Below, piece after piece: positions 56,125 through 64,000 of a stretch of 64,000 nt of DNA. Position numbers and translations under genes: made by a program. The stretch comes from Agitococcus lubricus. GTDB lineage: Bacteria; Pseudomonadota; Gammaproteobacteria; Pseudomonadales; Moraxellaceae. The notes beneath the pieces were generated by a model. It was not told where the DNA came from. It was given only the letters and a program-made list of their open reading frames with translations, and ran no database searches. Each line of letters begins with the position of its first letter. The stretch's first letter is position 1. The DNA is taken from NCBI RefSeq assembly GCF_003051055.1, contig NZ_QAON01000003.1, positions 222,134-286,133 of the forward strand, written 5' to 3'.

Positions 56125-56752
56125 GTTGGATATTGTCATACAACGTGGTGATTTTGTATTACCGATACAAGCGCAATTAAATAGCACCGTCACAGGTATT
56201 TTTGGTGCTTCGGGTTGTGGCAAAAGTAGCTTGTTAAGTGCCATTGCAGGTTTATTACGGCCACAACAAGGACAGATCATTTTAGATGGGCAAACATTAT
56301 TTGATAGTCGTAAAAAAATCAACCTAGCACCACAACAACGTCATATTGGCTTGATGTTTCAAGACGGCCAACTCTTTCCTCACTTATCAGTTAAAGATAA
56401 TTTATTGTATGGTTATCAACGCTTAAGCCGCTCAGAACAGCATTTTCATTTAGCCGAAATTTGCCAACTATTAGAAATTAGTCATTTATTCAGCCGTTTG
56501 CCAAGACAATTATCGGGTGGTGAAAAACAACGGGTGGCTTTAGGCCGAGCAGTTTTATATTCCCCTCGATTATTATTATTAGATGAGCCGTTGTCGTCTT
56601 TGGATGAAACCCGCAAAGCACAAATTTTACCGTTTTTGGCGCGAGTCCGTGATGAGGTAAAAATTCCGATGCTCTATGTCAGTCATGCGTTGAGTGAAAT
56701 TGATTATTTGACCAAGGATATTATCTATTTGAATAGCCAAACTAAGGATTAA
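56117..56752 (+). CDS. modC: Molybdate ABC transporter ATPase, short form
   Basis: A 211-residue nucleotide-binding subunit. Walker A GASGCGKS (30-37), Q-loop FQDGQLFPHL, signature LSGGEKQRVALG and Walker B LLLLDEPLSSLDE are all present. It lacks the C-terminal TOBE (molybdate-sensing) domain of E. coli ModC (352 residues), ending soon after the H-loop. Its end overlaps the convergent modE gene by 11 nt. Confidence 0.93.
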   Translation: MLELDIVIQRGDFVLPIQAQLNSTVTGIFGASGCGKSSLLSAIAGLLRPQQGQIILDGQTLFDSRKKINLAPQQRHIGLMFQDGQLFPHLSVKDNLLYGYQRLSRSEQHFHLAEICQLLEISHLFSRLPRQLSGGEKQRVALGRAVLYSPRLLLLDEPLSSLDETRKAQILPFLARVRDEVKIPMLYVSHALSEIDYLTKDIIYLNSQTKD

Positions 56753-57116
56753 CTTGCGTTAATAAGCCACATAACTGTTGTTCATAACTCTTTAATTGCT
56801 GTTGTACTTGTTGTTGCATGGTTTGATAAATATGCAACACTTCTACACCTAACTCGGTCAGTTGTGCGCCACCCCCATGTTTGCCGCCTTTAGTCGAAAC
56901 CACTAAAGGCGAAACAAAACAGGTGTTCATGGTTTCTACTAATAACCACGCACGGCGATAACTCATGCCTAATTGCCGCCCTGCGGCCGAAATAGAACCT
57001 GTGTCCATAATCGCCGCAAGTAAATCTACCTTACCAGGCCCTAAGGCAATGTCTGAACCTTTCATCAGTCGAATCTGTGTTTTTAGATAGTTGAGGGGAG
57101 TGGTGTCTGAAGGCAT
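56742..57116 (-). CDS. modE: ModE-type regulator, DNA-binding domain only
   Basis: A 124-residue winged-helix protein. GPGKVDLLAAIMDTGSISAA, GRQLGMSYRRAWLLVETMN and KGGKHGGGAQLTELG are the ModE N-terminal domain. The C-terminal molybdate-binding TOBE domains are missing (E. coli ModE is 262 residues). It is convergent with modC. Regulation of modABC through the operator at 54596 is likely, but how this short form senses molybdate is unclear. Confidence 0.9.
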   Translation of the reverse strand: MPSDTTPLNYLKTQIRLMKGSDIALGPGKVDLLAAIMDTGSISAAGRQLGMSYRRAWLLVETMNTCFVSPLVVSTKGGKHGGGAQLTELGVEVLHIYQTMQQQVQQQLKSYEQQLCGLLTQVNP

Positions 57117-57497
57117 AAAAGTATCAGGGGGATGGGTATTAACGGTGCTTTAGTGTATGGGATGAAACGCAGAAAAGTCTATATTTCCATAAACTTTTCA
57201 ATAGCTTACTTAGTAGGTAACGAGGACAAATAGGCCGGTAATATATTGGTTTTATTTTGTTTTATGTGATTGAAAAATACTGTTGCTGAGTCTGTTTTAC
57301 TAATAAAAATGCTAAGAGTTTTTTGAGGTGAATATAAAGCCTGTCAAATAGGCTTTCATGACACCGTCATATGTGAAGAAAATTTTTCGCGGTAAACGAG
57401 TTAGCATGATTAAGCCTCTTTTGTATTTATATTCAAAAAAGAAATAAATATATATTTATATATTCTTTTTGGTTGTTAAAAAATACGGGTTATCATG
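57117..57497. other. Intergenic region between modE and sbp
   Basis: About 380 bp without an ORF of note. Near 57437-57472 an AT-rich near-palindrome (an AAAAAGAAATA-like left arm and a TATATTCTTTTT right arm) could be part of the sbp promoter region, for example a CysB-type AT-rich site. I see nothing else definite. Confidence 0.4.
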
Positions 57498-57527
57498 CTC
57501 TCAAGTTAACAAACTGTAGCTTGAGAG
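57498..57527 (+). promoter_or_regulatory. Hairpin overlapping the sbp ribosome binding site
   Basis: CTCTCAAG (57498-57505) pairs with CTTGAGAG (57520-57527) over a 14-nt loop. The right arm holds the purine-rich GAGAG that must serve as the sbp ribosome binding site (ATG at 57534), so folding would hide it. Confidence 0.55.
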
Positions 57528-57533
57528 TGAGTC

Positions 57534-58520
57534 ATGACTAAAAAATTATTAACTGTGTTATTAGCGTTTGGTATTAGCAATGCTGCTGTTGCCAAAGACT
57601 TCTTGAATGTCTCTTATGACCCGACCCGTGAGTTATACCAAGAATATAATGTTGCCTTTGCCAAACATTGGAAAGCCAAAGGTGGCGAGGAAATTAGTTT
57701 TAAACAATCTCATGGTGGCTCGGGCAAACAAGGCCGTTCGGTCATTGATGGACTAGAAGCCGATGTAGTGACCTTAGCCTTAGCTTATGACATTGATGCC
57801 ATTGCGCAACGTGGCTTAATTGCCGAAAATTGGCAAACTCGCTTACCCAATAATGCTTCCCCTTATACCTCAACCATTGTCTTTTTAGTGCGTAAAGGCA
57901 ATCCGAAAAAAATCAAAGACTGGAATGATTTGGTCAAAGCAGGCGTAGAAGTGGTTACACCAAATCCTAAAACATCAGGTGGCGCACGTTGGAACTATTT
58001 AGCTGCTTGGGGTTATGCCTTACGTCAACCCAAAGCCAATGCCGATAGTGCACAAAAGTTTGTTAAACAATTATTTCAAAACGTCAAAGTCTTAGATTCG
58101 GGCGCGCGTGGTTCGTTAACCACCTTTGCCGAGCGTGGTATTGGTGATGTGTTGTTGGCATGGGAAAACGAAGCCTATTTAGCGGTTAAAGAATTAGGGC
58201 CAGAGAAATTTGAGATTGTCACCCCCAGTGTCTCTATTTTAGCCGAGCCACCCGTTGCTGTGGTTGATAAATATGCCAAAAAGCATGGCACTACCCAAAT
58301 CGCCAATGCTTATTTGCAGTATTTGTATTCGCCTGAAGGTCAAGACATTGCAGGACGTAATTATTACCGCCCGACAGACCCCAAAATTGCGGCTAAATAC
58401 GCTAGCCAATTTGCACCTGTCAAATTATTTACCATTAAAGATTTTGGCGGTTGGTCTACTGCCCAACAGGCACACTTTGCCGATGGTGGAGTGTTTGATC
58501 AAATTTATAGCAAACGTTAA
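57534..58520 (+). CDS. sbp: Sulfate/thiosulfate-binding periplasmic protein
   Basis: A 328-residue binding protein with signal peptide ([17 protein letters not shown]). [35 protein letters not shown], the [13 protein letters not shown] segment after PKTSGG, and [13 protein letters not shown] are standard for the Sbp/CysP family. It feeds the CysTWA transporter encoded 2 kb downstream. Sbp versus CysP (sulfate versus thiosulfate) cannot be decided by eye. Confidence 0.95.
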   Translation: MTKKLLTVLLAFGISNAAVAKDFLNVSYDPTRELYQEYNVAFAKHWKAKGGEEISFKQSHGGSGKQGRSVIDGLEADVVTLALAYDIDAIAQRGLIAENWQTRLPNNASPYTSTIVFLVRKGNPKKIKDWNDLVKAGVEVVTPNPKTSGGARWNYLAAWGYALRQPKANADSAQKFVKQLFQNVKVLDSGARGSLTTFAERGIGDVLLAWENEAYLAVKELGPEKFEIVTPSVSILAEPPVAVVDKYAKKHGTTQIANAYLQYLYSPEGQDIAGRNYYRPTDPKIAAKYASQFAPVKLFTIKDFGGWSTAQQAHFADGGVFDQIYSKR

Positions 58521-58553
58521 ATCCATTTTTGGGACTTAGATTCTCTGTTTTTT

Positions 58554-58635
58554 CCCTCTCCTAACTTAGGGGAGGGTGAGGGTGGGGTTATAAAATACAA
58601 CCCTCTCCCTGCCTTCTCCTTGTCAGGAGGAGGGA
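58554..58635. repeat. CCCTCTCC-type intergenic repeat
   Basis: CCCTCTCCTAA and TTAGGGGAGGG form a hairpin (58554-58576, one G-T pair). Then GGGTGAGGGTGGGG and another CCCTCTCCCTGCC...GGAGGAGGG follow. Such elements are widespread REP-like sequences in proteobacteria. It sits between sbp and the porin gene, where it may also terminate or stabilise RNA. Confidence 0.7.
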
Positions 58636-58674
58636 TGCTTTTTCACTTTTATTTTACATTTTTTGGAGTTCATT

Positions 58675-59697
58675 ATGAAGCTTCATGCTTTAGCTTTGTC
58701 TGTTGTTTCGGTATTAGTGGCTAGCCAAGTGCAAGCTAATCCTAAAGTCTATGGACAGTTCAATATTTCTGCCGAAAGTTATCAAAAAGATAATCAAGAT
58801 CCTGCCTCAGCCGATGAAGACTTTACCCGTTTACAAAGTAATGCCTCGCGTTTTGGGGTGCGCGGTGAAAATGAGTTATCAACTAATTTAGCGGTGGTTT
58901 ATGGCATTGAATGGAGTATTGATAGTAGTGGTGATGGTACAGGTGGCAATGCTGACTTACAGCAACGTAACCGTTTTGTTGGCATTAAACACAACAACTT
59001 AGGTACAGTCAAAGCAGGACGTTTTGATACCTACCTAAAAACGGCACAAGGTAAAACGGATTTGTTTAACGACTTTTTGGGGGATATCGAATTTACCATT
59101 GCAGGGGAAGACCGTGCCAATAATGCGGTTGCTTATGAGTCGCCTAGCTTTAAAAAGTTTCAATTTAATATCTTAAGCCAAACCCAAGATGTGGCTACTA
59201 AAGCGACTAATGGCTCATCAGCCTCCATTGTTTATGACAATCAAGAATTAGGTTTATATGCCGCTTTAGGGGTGAATGACAATATTGTCGGTCGTTCTGC
59301 CTTGTTTGGGAATACTCGTGAAGGCGATGGCTACCGTCTAGTCTTGTCCTATAACTTCGCTGATTTAACCGTAAATGGCATCTATACAACCAATGAAAAA
59401 TACGACGGTAAAGATGGTGAAAAAGCCTATTTATTAGGTGCTGCCTACAAAATTGATGACTTTGTCCTAAAAGCACAATATAGCACTGTCGAAGCCGATG
59501 ATGTCAATAAAATTGCCGCAGGTAATAGCATCGAAAAAACCGTATTTAACGTCGGTGCGGATTATAACCTAACCTCAAAAACCCGCGCTTTTGTGTGGTA
59601 CACCAACCGTGAAGATGTGAAAAAAGATGCGGTGATTGTGGTGCCAAATGATATCGAAGAAACCTCTTTGGCATTAGGTGTGGAACATAAGTTTTAA
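58675..59697 (+). CDS. Gram-negative trimeric-type porin
   Basis: A 340-residue outer-membrane beta-barrel protein. ATG 58675 is preferred over the in-frame TTG at 58663, because it gives a proper signal peptide (MKLHALALSVVSVLVASQVQ, cut after QAN) and GGAG lies 7 nt upstream. Family marks are VYGQFNISAESYQ, SRFGVRGENELS, RNRFVGIKHNNLGTVKAGRF and a C-terminal Phe (ALGVEHKF). Lying between sbp and cysTWA, it may admit sulfate across the outer membrane. Confidence 0.92.
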   Translation: MKLHALALSVVSVLVASQVQANPKVYGQFNISAESYQKDNQDPASADEDFTRLQSNASRFGVRGENELSTNLAVVYGIEWSIDSSGDGTGGNADLQQRNRFVGIKHNNLGTVKAGRFDTYLKTAQGKTDLFNDFLGDIEFTIAGEDRANNAVAYESPSFKKFQFNILSQTQDVATKATNGSSASIVYDNQELGLYAALGVNDNIVGRSALFGNTREGDGYRLVLSYNFADLTVNGIYTTNEKYDGKDGEKAYLLGAAYKIDDFVLKAQYSTVEADDVNKIAAGNSIEKTVFNVGADYNLTSKTRAFVWYTNREDVKKDAVIVVPNDIEETSLALGVEHKF

Positions 59698-59705
59698 CGA
59701 TATAG

Positions 59706-59768
59706 CCCTCACCTAAATCCTTTCACATGGGGGTTCACTCTCCCTTTGGGAAAGCGTTAGGGTGAGGG
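59706..59768. repeat. CCCTCACC-type intergenic repeat
   Basis: CCCTCACCTAA and TTAGGGTGAGGG form the outer stem of a 63-bp palindromic element related to that at 58554. It lies right after the porin stop. Confidence 0.7.
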
Positions 59769-59804
59769 TAAAAAGTGTTTAAGTTGTTCTTGAGGAGAAT
59801 GAGT

Positions 59805-60365
59805 ATGAAAACCTCTCGTTTGATTGTACCTGGTTTACATGGCAGTGAGGCTGACCATTGGCAATCGTGGTGGGAACGGCAAGACCCTCAAGCACAACGT
59901 GTTCAACAAGACGACTGGCATCATCCAGACTTACATACATGGACAGCCTGTTTACAACAAAGCATTGCTGCTTCTACCAGCGAAAAAGTTTGGCTAGTCG
60001 CACACAGTTTTGGTTGTTTAATCAGTGTTAAAGCGGCACAACTCAATCCAGATAAAATTGCAGGCTTATTTTTAGTTGCCCCTGCTGACCCGCAACGTTT
60101 TGCGATTTCCAATGGTGAGCTAGCTGTCACCTTAACGGTACCGAGTTTGGTCGTGGCGAGTACGACGGACCCGTACTTATCACTGGAAAAAGCTAAAACA
60201 TGGGCGACGATTTGGGGAAGTCAGTTGGTTAACTTGGGGGATGTGGGACATATCAATGTTGCTTCTGGCTTTGGTGCATGGCCACGAGGCTTGAAGTTAT
60301 TTGAATATTTTTGTTCGCAATTTAGCGAACAAGAGTTAGTCGATTTTTGGCGATTATCGGCCTGA
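59805..60365 (+). CDS. RBBP9/YdeN-family alpha/beta hydrolase
   Basis: A 186-residue serine hydrolase. The start at ATG 59805 follows AGGAG at 59793-59797 with good spacing; upstream in-frame GTG and ATG codons fit less well. The N-terminus RLIVPGLHGSEADHWQSWWE, the nucleophile elbow AHSFGC, Asp in VVASTTDPYLS, and His in LGDVGHINVASGFG give the full triad. The substrate is unknown. It is placed between the porin and cysT in the sulfate cluster. Confidence 0.9.
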   Translation: MKTSRLIVPGLHGSEADHWQSWWERQDPQAQRVQQDDWHHPDLHTWTACLQQSIAASTSEKVWLVAHSFGCLISVKAAQLNPDKIAGLFLVAPADPQRFAISNGELAVTLTVPSLVVASTTDPYLSLEKAKTWATIWGSQLVNLGDVGHINVASGFGAWPRGLKLFEYFCSQFSEQELVDFWRLSA

Positions 60366-60603
60366 TTGGGCTTCGACACCGCTCAGCCACCACGACTAAG
60401 CTCAGCTAACATCAACATGTTTCCCAAGCGAAGCCGAAATATTTATTCTTTTAAGTTATAAGAATCTTCTAATAAATTATTTATTGTTATCAGAGGCTTT
60501 TTATTACACTGGCCAGCGTTTTTGATGGCTTTAGTCATCATTTATCTATTTAGCCTTAGCAAAACTCATCAAATGAGTTGTTTATTGTGGAGTACAGAGC
60601 ATC
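60366..60603. other. Spacer before cysT
   Basis: 238 bp. It begins with GGGCTTCGACACCGCTCAGC, a common dispersed intergenic sequence in proteobacteria, and includes a small hairpin ACTCAT-caa-ATGAGT at 60564-60578 shortly before the cysT ribosome binding site. A promoter for cysTWA is expected here. Confidence 0.4.
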
Positions 60604-61425
60604 ATGGCGCAGCATCGTGTGCTATCTGGCTTTCATTTATCACTGGGTTATACCTTAGTGTATTTATCGTTAATTGTGCTTATTCCTTTGTCAGCGGTAT
60701 TTATTAAAACCTTTAGCCTGAGTTTTACCGAGTTTTGGGAGATTATTAGCTCACCACGTATGGTCGCCTCGTACAAATTAACCTTTGGTGCGTCTTTAGG
60801 CGCAGCGTTAATTAATGCGGTTTTTGGGTTAATTTTTGCGTGGGTGCTAGTGCGTTATGAGTTTTTTGGCAAAAAAGTCGTTGATGCAATGGTCGATTTA
60901 CCCTTTGCCTTACCTACAGCGGTGGCAGGTATTGCCTTAACTGCGATTTATGCAGGTAATGGTTGGTTGGGACAATATTTAGAACCTTTAGGCATTAAAG
61001 TTGCGTTTACCCCATTAGGTGTATTGGTTGCCTTAGTGTTTATTGGTTTACCGTTTGTGGTACGTACCGTTCAGCCTGTGTTACAAGACTTAGAAACCGA
61101 ACTCGAAGAAGCCGCCGCCAGTTTAGGGGCTAATCGTTGGCAAACCTTTAGATATGTGGTGTTACCAATTTTAACCCCTGCGTTATTAACAGGTTTTGCC
61201 TTAGCCTTTGCGCGTGCGGTAGGTGAATATGGCTCAGTGATTTTTATTGCTGGCAATATTCCCATGGTGTCAGAAATTACCCCGTTAATGATTATTACCA
61301 AGTTAGAACAATATGATTATGAAGGCGCAACCGCGATTGCGTTGGTGATGTTGGTCATCAGTTTTATCTTGTTATTGGCCATTAATTTGTTGCAAGCATG
61401 GACAACACGTCGTGGGAGTCGTTAA
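60604..61425 (+). CDS. cysT: Sulfate ABC transporter permease CysT
   Basis: A 273-residue inner-membrane permease with about six helices. [20 protein letters not shown], the EAA loop ([20 protein letters not shown]) and [19 protein letters not shown] are standard for CysT (CysU). It pairs with CysW and is energised by CysA. GGAG is found about 11 nt before the ATG. Confidence 0.95.
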   Translation: MAQHRVLSGFHLSLGYTLVYLSLIVLIPLSAVFIKTFSLSFTEFWEIISSPRMVASYKLTFGASLGAALINAVFGLIFAWVLVRYEFFGKKVVDAMVDLPFALPTAVAGIALTAIYAGNGWLGQYLEPLGIKVAFTPLGVLVALVFIGLPFVVRTVQPVLQDLETELEEAAASLGANRWQTFRYVVLPILTPALLTGFALAFARAVGEYGSVIFIAGNIPMVSEITPLMIITKLEQYDYEGATAIALVMLVISFILLLAINLLQAWTTRRGSR

Positions 61426-61427
61426 TC

Positions 61428-62306
61428 ATGGCAGGATATGTGGGAAAAAGTTTAAATAAACCGCGTTATCAAAGTTCTTCAGCCACGCGTGAACCAACAT
61501 GGGTGCGTTGGACTTTATTAAGCTTAGCCTTGGGCTTTTTTGTCTTATTTTTAGTGTTGCCCTTAGCAACGGTATTTATCGAAGCATTTCGTAAAGGTTG
61601 GGATGTCTATTTAGCCGCCTTAGTCGAATCGGACGCTAAATCGGCGATCTTTTTAACCTTAACCATTGCCGCGATTTCTGTCCCCTTAAATTTAGTGTTT
61701 GGGGTATCGGCAGCATGGGCAATTACCAAATTTGAATTTAGAGGCAAACAATTATTAATCACCCTCATTGACTTACCGTTTTCGGTGTCACCTGTGGTTG
61801 CAGGTTTAATTTATGTATTAATTTTTGGCGCACAAGGTTGGTTTGGTGATTGGTTATTTGAAAACGATATTAAAGTTATTTTTGCTATCCCTGGGATGGT
61901 CTTGGCTACGGTATTTGTCACTTTTCCCTTTGTTGCCCGTGAGTTAATTCCCTTAATGCAGGCACAAGGCAAAGAAGAAGAAGAGGCAGCGGTGGTCTTG
62001 GGTGCATCGGGTTGGCAAACCTTCTGGCATATCACTTTACCCAACATTAAATGGGCATTGTTGTATGGTGTGATTTTATCCAATGCGCGGGCAATGGGGG
62101 AGTTTGGTGCGGTGTCGGTGGTGTCTGGCCATATTCGTGGTATGACCAATACCATGCCCTTACATGTCGAGATTTTATATAACGAATATAGCTTTGCCGC
62201 TGCCTTTGCCGTGGCCTCGTTATTGGCCTTATTAGCCTTAGTGACCTTAGTCATTAAAACTTTTGTCGAATGGCGTTTACAACGTGATACCGTTATTGAG
62301 TCATAA
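61428..62306 (+). CDS. cysW: Sulfate ABC transporter permease CysW
   Basis: A 292-residue permease. ATG 61428, just after the cysT stop, is preferred; an ATG at 61398 would overlap cysT by 28 nt. Marks are [20 protein letters not shown], the EAA loop ([20 protein letters not shown]) and [20 protein letters not shown]. It forms the heterodimeric channel with CysT. Confidence 0.95.
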   Translation: MAGYVGKSLNKPRYQSSSATREPTWVRWTLLSLALGFFVLFLVLPLATVFIEAFRKGWDVYLAALVESDAKSAIFLTLTIAAISVPLNLVFGVSAAWAITKFEFRGKQLLITLIDLPFSVSPVVAGLIYVLIFGAQGWFGDWLFENDIKVIFAIPGMVLATVFVTFPFVARELIPLMQAQGKEEEEAAVVLGASGWQTFWHITLPNIKWALLYGVILSNARAMGEFGAVSVVSGHIRGMTNTMPLHVEILYNEYSFAAAFAVASLLALLALVTLVIKTFVEWRLQRDTVIES

Positions 62307-62309
62307 ATC

Positions 62310-63368
62310 ATGAGTATTGAAGTTAAAAATATCAACAAACGTTTTGGTGACTTTGTTGCTTTAGATAATGTGAGCTTAGAGTTTCCTACTGGTGAATTAG
62401 TGGCTTTATTAGGCCCATCGGGTTGTGGCAAAACCACTTTATTACGGATTATTGCAGGTTTAGAAAGTGCCGATAGTGGTTCGGTATTTTTAGAAGGTGA
62501 AGATGCGTCTTTAGCTCATGTCCGCGAACGCCAAGTCGGTTTTGTCTTTCAACATTATGCCTTATTTAAACACATGACCGTGTTTGATAATGTCGCCTTT
62601 GGTTTACGCATGAAGCCCAAAGCACAACGGCCATCAGAGTCAGAAATCAAAAAGAAAGTCCATGAGCTATTAAACTTAGTGCAACTGGATTGGTTAGCTG
62701 ACCGTTATCCACCCCAATTATCAGGGGGTCAACGCCAACGTATTGCCTTAGCGCGTGCTTTAGCGGTTGAACCACGCGTGTTGTTATTAGATGAGCCATT
62801 TGGTGCTTTAGATGCCAAAGTGCGTAAAGAGTTACGCCGTTGGTTGCGCCGTTTGCACGATGAATTACATATCACCAGTATTTTTGTCACCCATGACCAA
62901 GAAGAAGCCTTAGAAGTGGCTGACCGTATTGTGTTAATGAACCAAGGTCATGTTGAACAACTCGGTGCGCCGCAAGAGGTTTATGAACATCCTGCCACAC
63001 CTTTTGTTTATAACTTTTTAGGGGCTGTGAATTTATTTCATGGTCGAGTCCATGATAATCATTTGCACAGCGGTGAAGCGGTATTGCCGTTGGGTGAGCA
63101 TGATGTGGCGCATGGTGCAGAAGCCTTAGGTTTTGTCCGTCCACATGAGCTAGAAATTATTACCGACTCACAATCACGCGAAGGCTTAGTGGCAACTGTG
63201 AGTCGTATTTTAGCCTTTGGGGCGAGTATTAGGGTTGAGCTAGAAGACAGTGATGGTCAACATTATGAGGTCGAAGTCACACGGCCAAAACTCCAAGAAT
63301 TAGCCATTAGTGCAGGTCAACAAGTACGCTTAAAACCCGCTCAGGTGAGAGTGTTTGCTAAGACCTAA
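62310..63368 (+). CDS. cysA: Sulfate/thiosulfate import ATPase CysA
   Basis: A 352-residue ATPase. Walker A GPSGCGKT (35-42), Q-loop [16 protein letters not shown], signature [15 protein letters not shown], Walker [15 protein letters not shown] and His in [14 protein letters not shown] are complete. Residues 240-352 form the TOBE-type regulatory domain with the CysA mark [10 protein letters not shown]. It starts 3 nt after cysW and ends the cysTWA operon before a terminator. Confidence 0.96.
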   Translation: MSIEVKNINKRFGDFVALDNVSLEFPTGELVALLGPSGCGKTTLLRIIAGLESADSGSVFLEGEDASLAHVRERQVGFVFQHYALFKHMTVFDNVAFGLRMKPKAQRPSESEIKKKVHELLNLVQLDWLADRYPPQLSGGQRQRIALARALAVEPRVLLLDEPFGALDAKVRKELRRWLRRLHDELHITSIFVTHDQEEALEVADRIVLMNQGHVEQLGAPQEVYEHPATPFVYNFLGAVNLFHGRVHDNHLHSGEAVLPLGEHDVAHGAEALGFVRPHELEIITDSQSREGLVATVSRILAFGASIRVELEDSDGQHYEVEVTRPKLQELAISAGQQVRLKPAQVRVFAKT

Positions 63369-63396
63369 TGTGTCTTAGTTTGTTCGATTTTTAACA

Positions 63397-63425
63397 AGAG
63401 AAAGCCTAAAAACTTTCTCTTTTTC
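63397..63425 (+). terminator. Intrinsic terminator after cysA
   Basis: AGAGAAAG (63397-63404) pairs with CTTTCTCT (63413-63420), followed by TTTTCT. Confidence 0.8.
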
Positions 63426-63545
63426 TATGTTGATGTTAGTGGCCGAGTAAACGAAGATACTTTGATAGGGGCTATTGATACAGGCGTTGTGTTAAAAATG
63501 TACTAAAGCAGAACAAGTCTAGTAGAACGTTGCCAACCATCTAAA

Positions 63546-63686
63546 ATGATTATTTCACCAGAATTGCCGTATTTATGGGAATCACCGTCTCAAGAATGCA
63601 TTGACCATAATACAGAGACTTCAGTTCAGCCGTATATCAAATACTCCCCTGATGCAAGACTTAAGTTGAGTCGCTCAATAGCCTAA
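63546..63686 (+). CDS. Possible 46-residue ORF, unknown
   Basis: An ATG-started frame (MIISPELPYLWESPSQECID at its start) of 46 residues in an otherwise empty 430-bp stretch. No convincing ribosome binding site is visible, and I recognise no family. It may be a real small gene, a fragment or chance. Confidence 0.2.
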   Translation: MIISPELPYLWESPSQECIDHNTETSVQPYIKYSPDARLKLSRSIA

Positions 63687-63810
63687 AGCGTTCAAAATCA
63701 CGACCCTACCATAGCCAATCTATATTAAACGATACGCTGGTTATCTCAACGTCATGCAAAGCAAGTCATTGCAATAAGTATTTTTTTCAACACTCTCTCT
63801 CATATAAATG

Positions 63811-64000
63811 CTGAAATGGTAATCCTCCGGTAATCATCCCTAAAAATAACCGCTTTCAAAAGTAGAATTTTCTCGTAAGATAAACGCAGGAGATTCTTCA
63901 TAAAAACATCGAAATTTAGTGACAGCCAGATCATGGCTATTCTCAAACAAGCTGAAGCAGGGACACCTGTGCCAGCGTTGTGTCGTGAACACGGCATCAG
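63811..64000 (+). mobile_element. IS3-family element, left end and start of orfA, cut by window edge
   Basis: From about 63900 the frame reads KTSKFSDSQIMAILKQAEAG and TPVPALCREHGIS up to the edge, the N-terminal helix-turn-helix of IS3-family OrfA. CAGGAG at 63887-63892 is a good ribosome binding site, but the codon 7 nt later is ATA (63900), where relatives have ATG. The element's left border, about 63811, is estimated from where unrelated sequence ends; I could not confirm the inverted repeat. Confidence 0.7.

Noticed and set aside
62310..63368. A second modC
   Set aside because: The gene follows cysT and cysW directly and has the CysA-type C-terminal domain, so it is the sulfate ATPase.

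Overview
The window looks like a chromosomal segment of a gammaproteobacterium. The evidence is the gene order thrS-infC-rpmI-rplT-pheS-pheT-ihfA-merR, an IHF alpha subunit, a Gram-negative porin, a type II secretion-like assembly operon and moderate-to-low GC. The very large secreted FG-GAP, transglutaminase-like and Rhs proteins recall sulfur-oxidising Thiotrichales such as Beggiatoa or Thiothrix relatives; that placement is inference.

Region 1 (1-8730) is conserved housekeeping: a 5'-truncated thrS, infC with a probable AUU start, rpmI, rplT, pheS, an unrecognised acidic protein lying between pheS and pheT, pheT, ihfA, a MerR-family regulator, a hotdog thioesterase and a tRNA-Pro(GGG) with its terminator.

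Region 2 (8731-19336) is an accessory island beside the tRNA. Fragments of an IS1-like transposase and a UvrD-type helicase are followed by a HEPN-motif protein, a small XRE regulator and an EcoR124I-like type I restriction-modification operon: hsdM, a Fic AMP-transferase, hsdS with three TAEL spacer repeats, an AlbA_2/ATPase-like protein and hsdR. hsdR is preceded by five copies of an 11-bp repeat.

Region 3 (19337-38158) is a type II secretion/type IV pilus-like operon on the minus strand (gspG, gspF, gspE, pilM-, pilN-, pilO- and gspC/pilP-like genes, secretin, and further on three more pseudopilin-like genes). About 9.5 kb of other DNA lies between the secretin and those three genes: a split SpvB/Rhs polymorphic toxin with a coupled small putative immunity gene, four copies of a palindromic intergenic repeat, a TacA-TacT (DUF1778-GNAT) toxin-antitoxin pair and a small secreted protein.

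Region 4 (38159-53340) runs divergently from the secretion operon. It encodes a 3106-residue secreted multidomain protein with two exact-length 1305-bp internal repeats, then a 1032-residue transglutaminase-like protein that lacks the catalytic Cys. That protein ends in a hydrophobic, AT-rich tip followed by a 94-residue membrane protein, which looks like a polymorphic toxin with its immunity gene. Scrambled gene pieces, a PIN-domain toxin-antitoxin-like pair and Rpn-type nuclease remnants follow. My central hypothesis is that regions 3 and 4 form one secretion-plus-effector locus: the type II-like machine exports the large Sec-dependent proteins, and two of these carry exchangeable toxic tips.

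Region 5 (53341-64000) holds a FemAB-like acyltransferase, a molybdate uptake locus (modABC, with a convergent short modE and a ModE-box-like operator), a sulfate uptake locus (sbp, porin, hydrolase, cysT, cysW, cysA) and the start of an IS3-type element cut off by the right edge.
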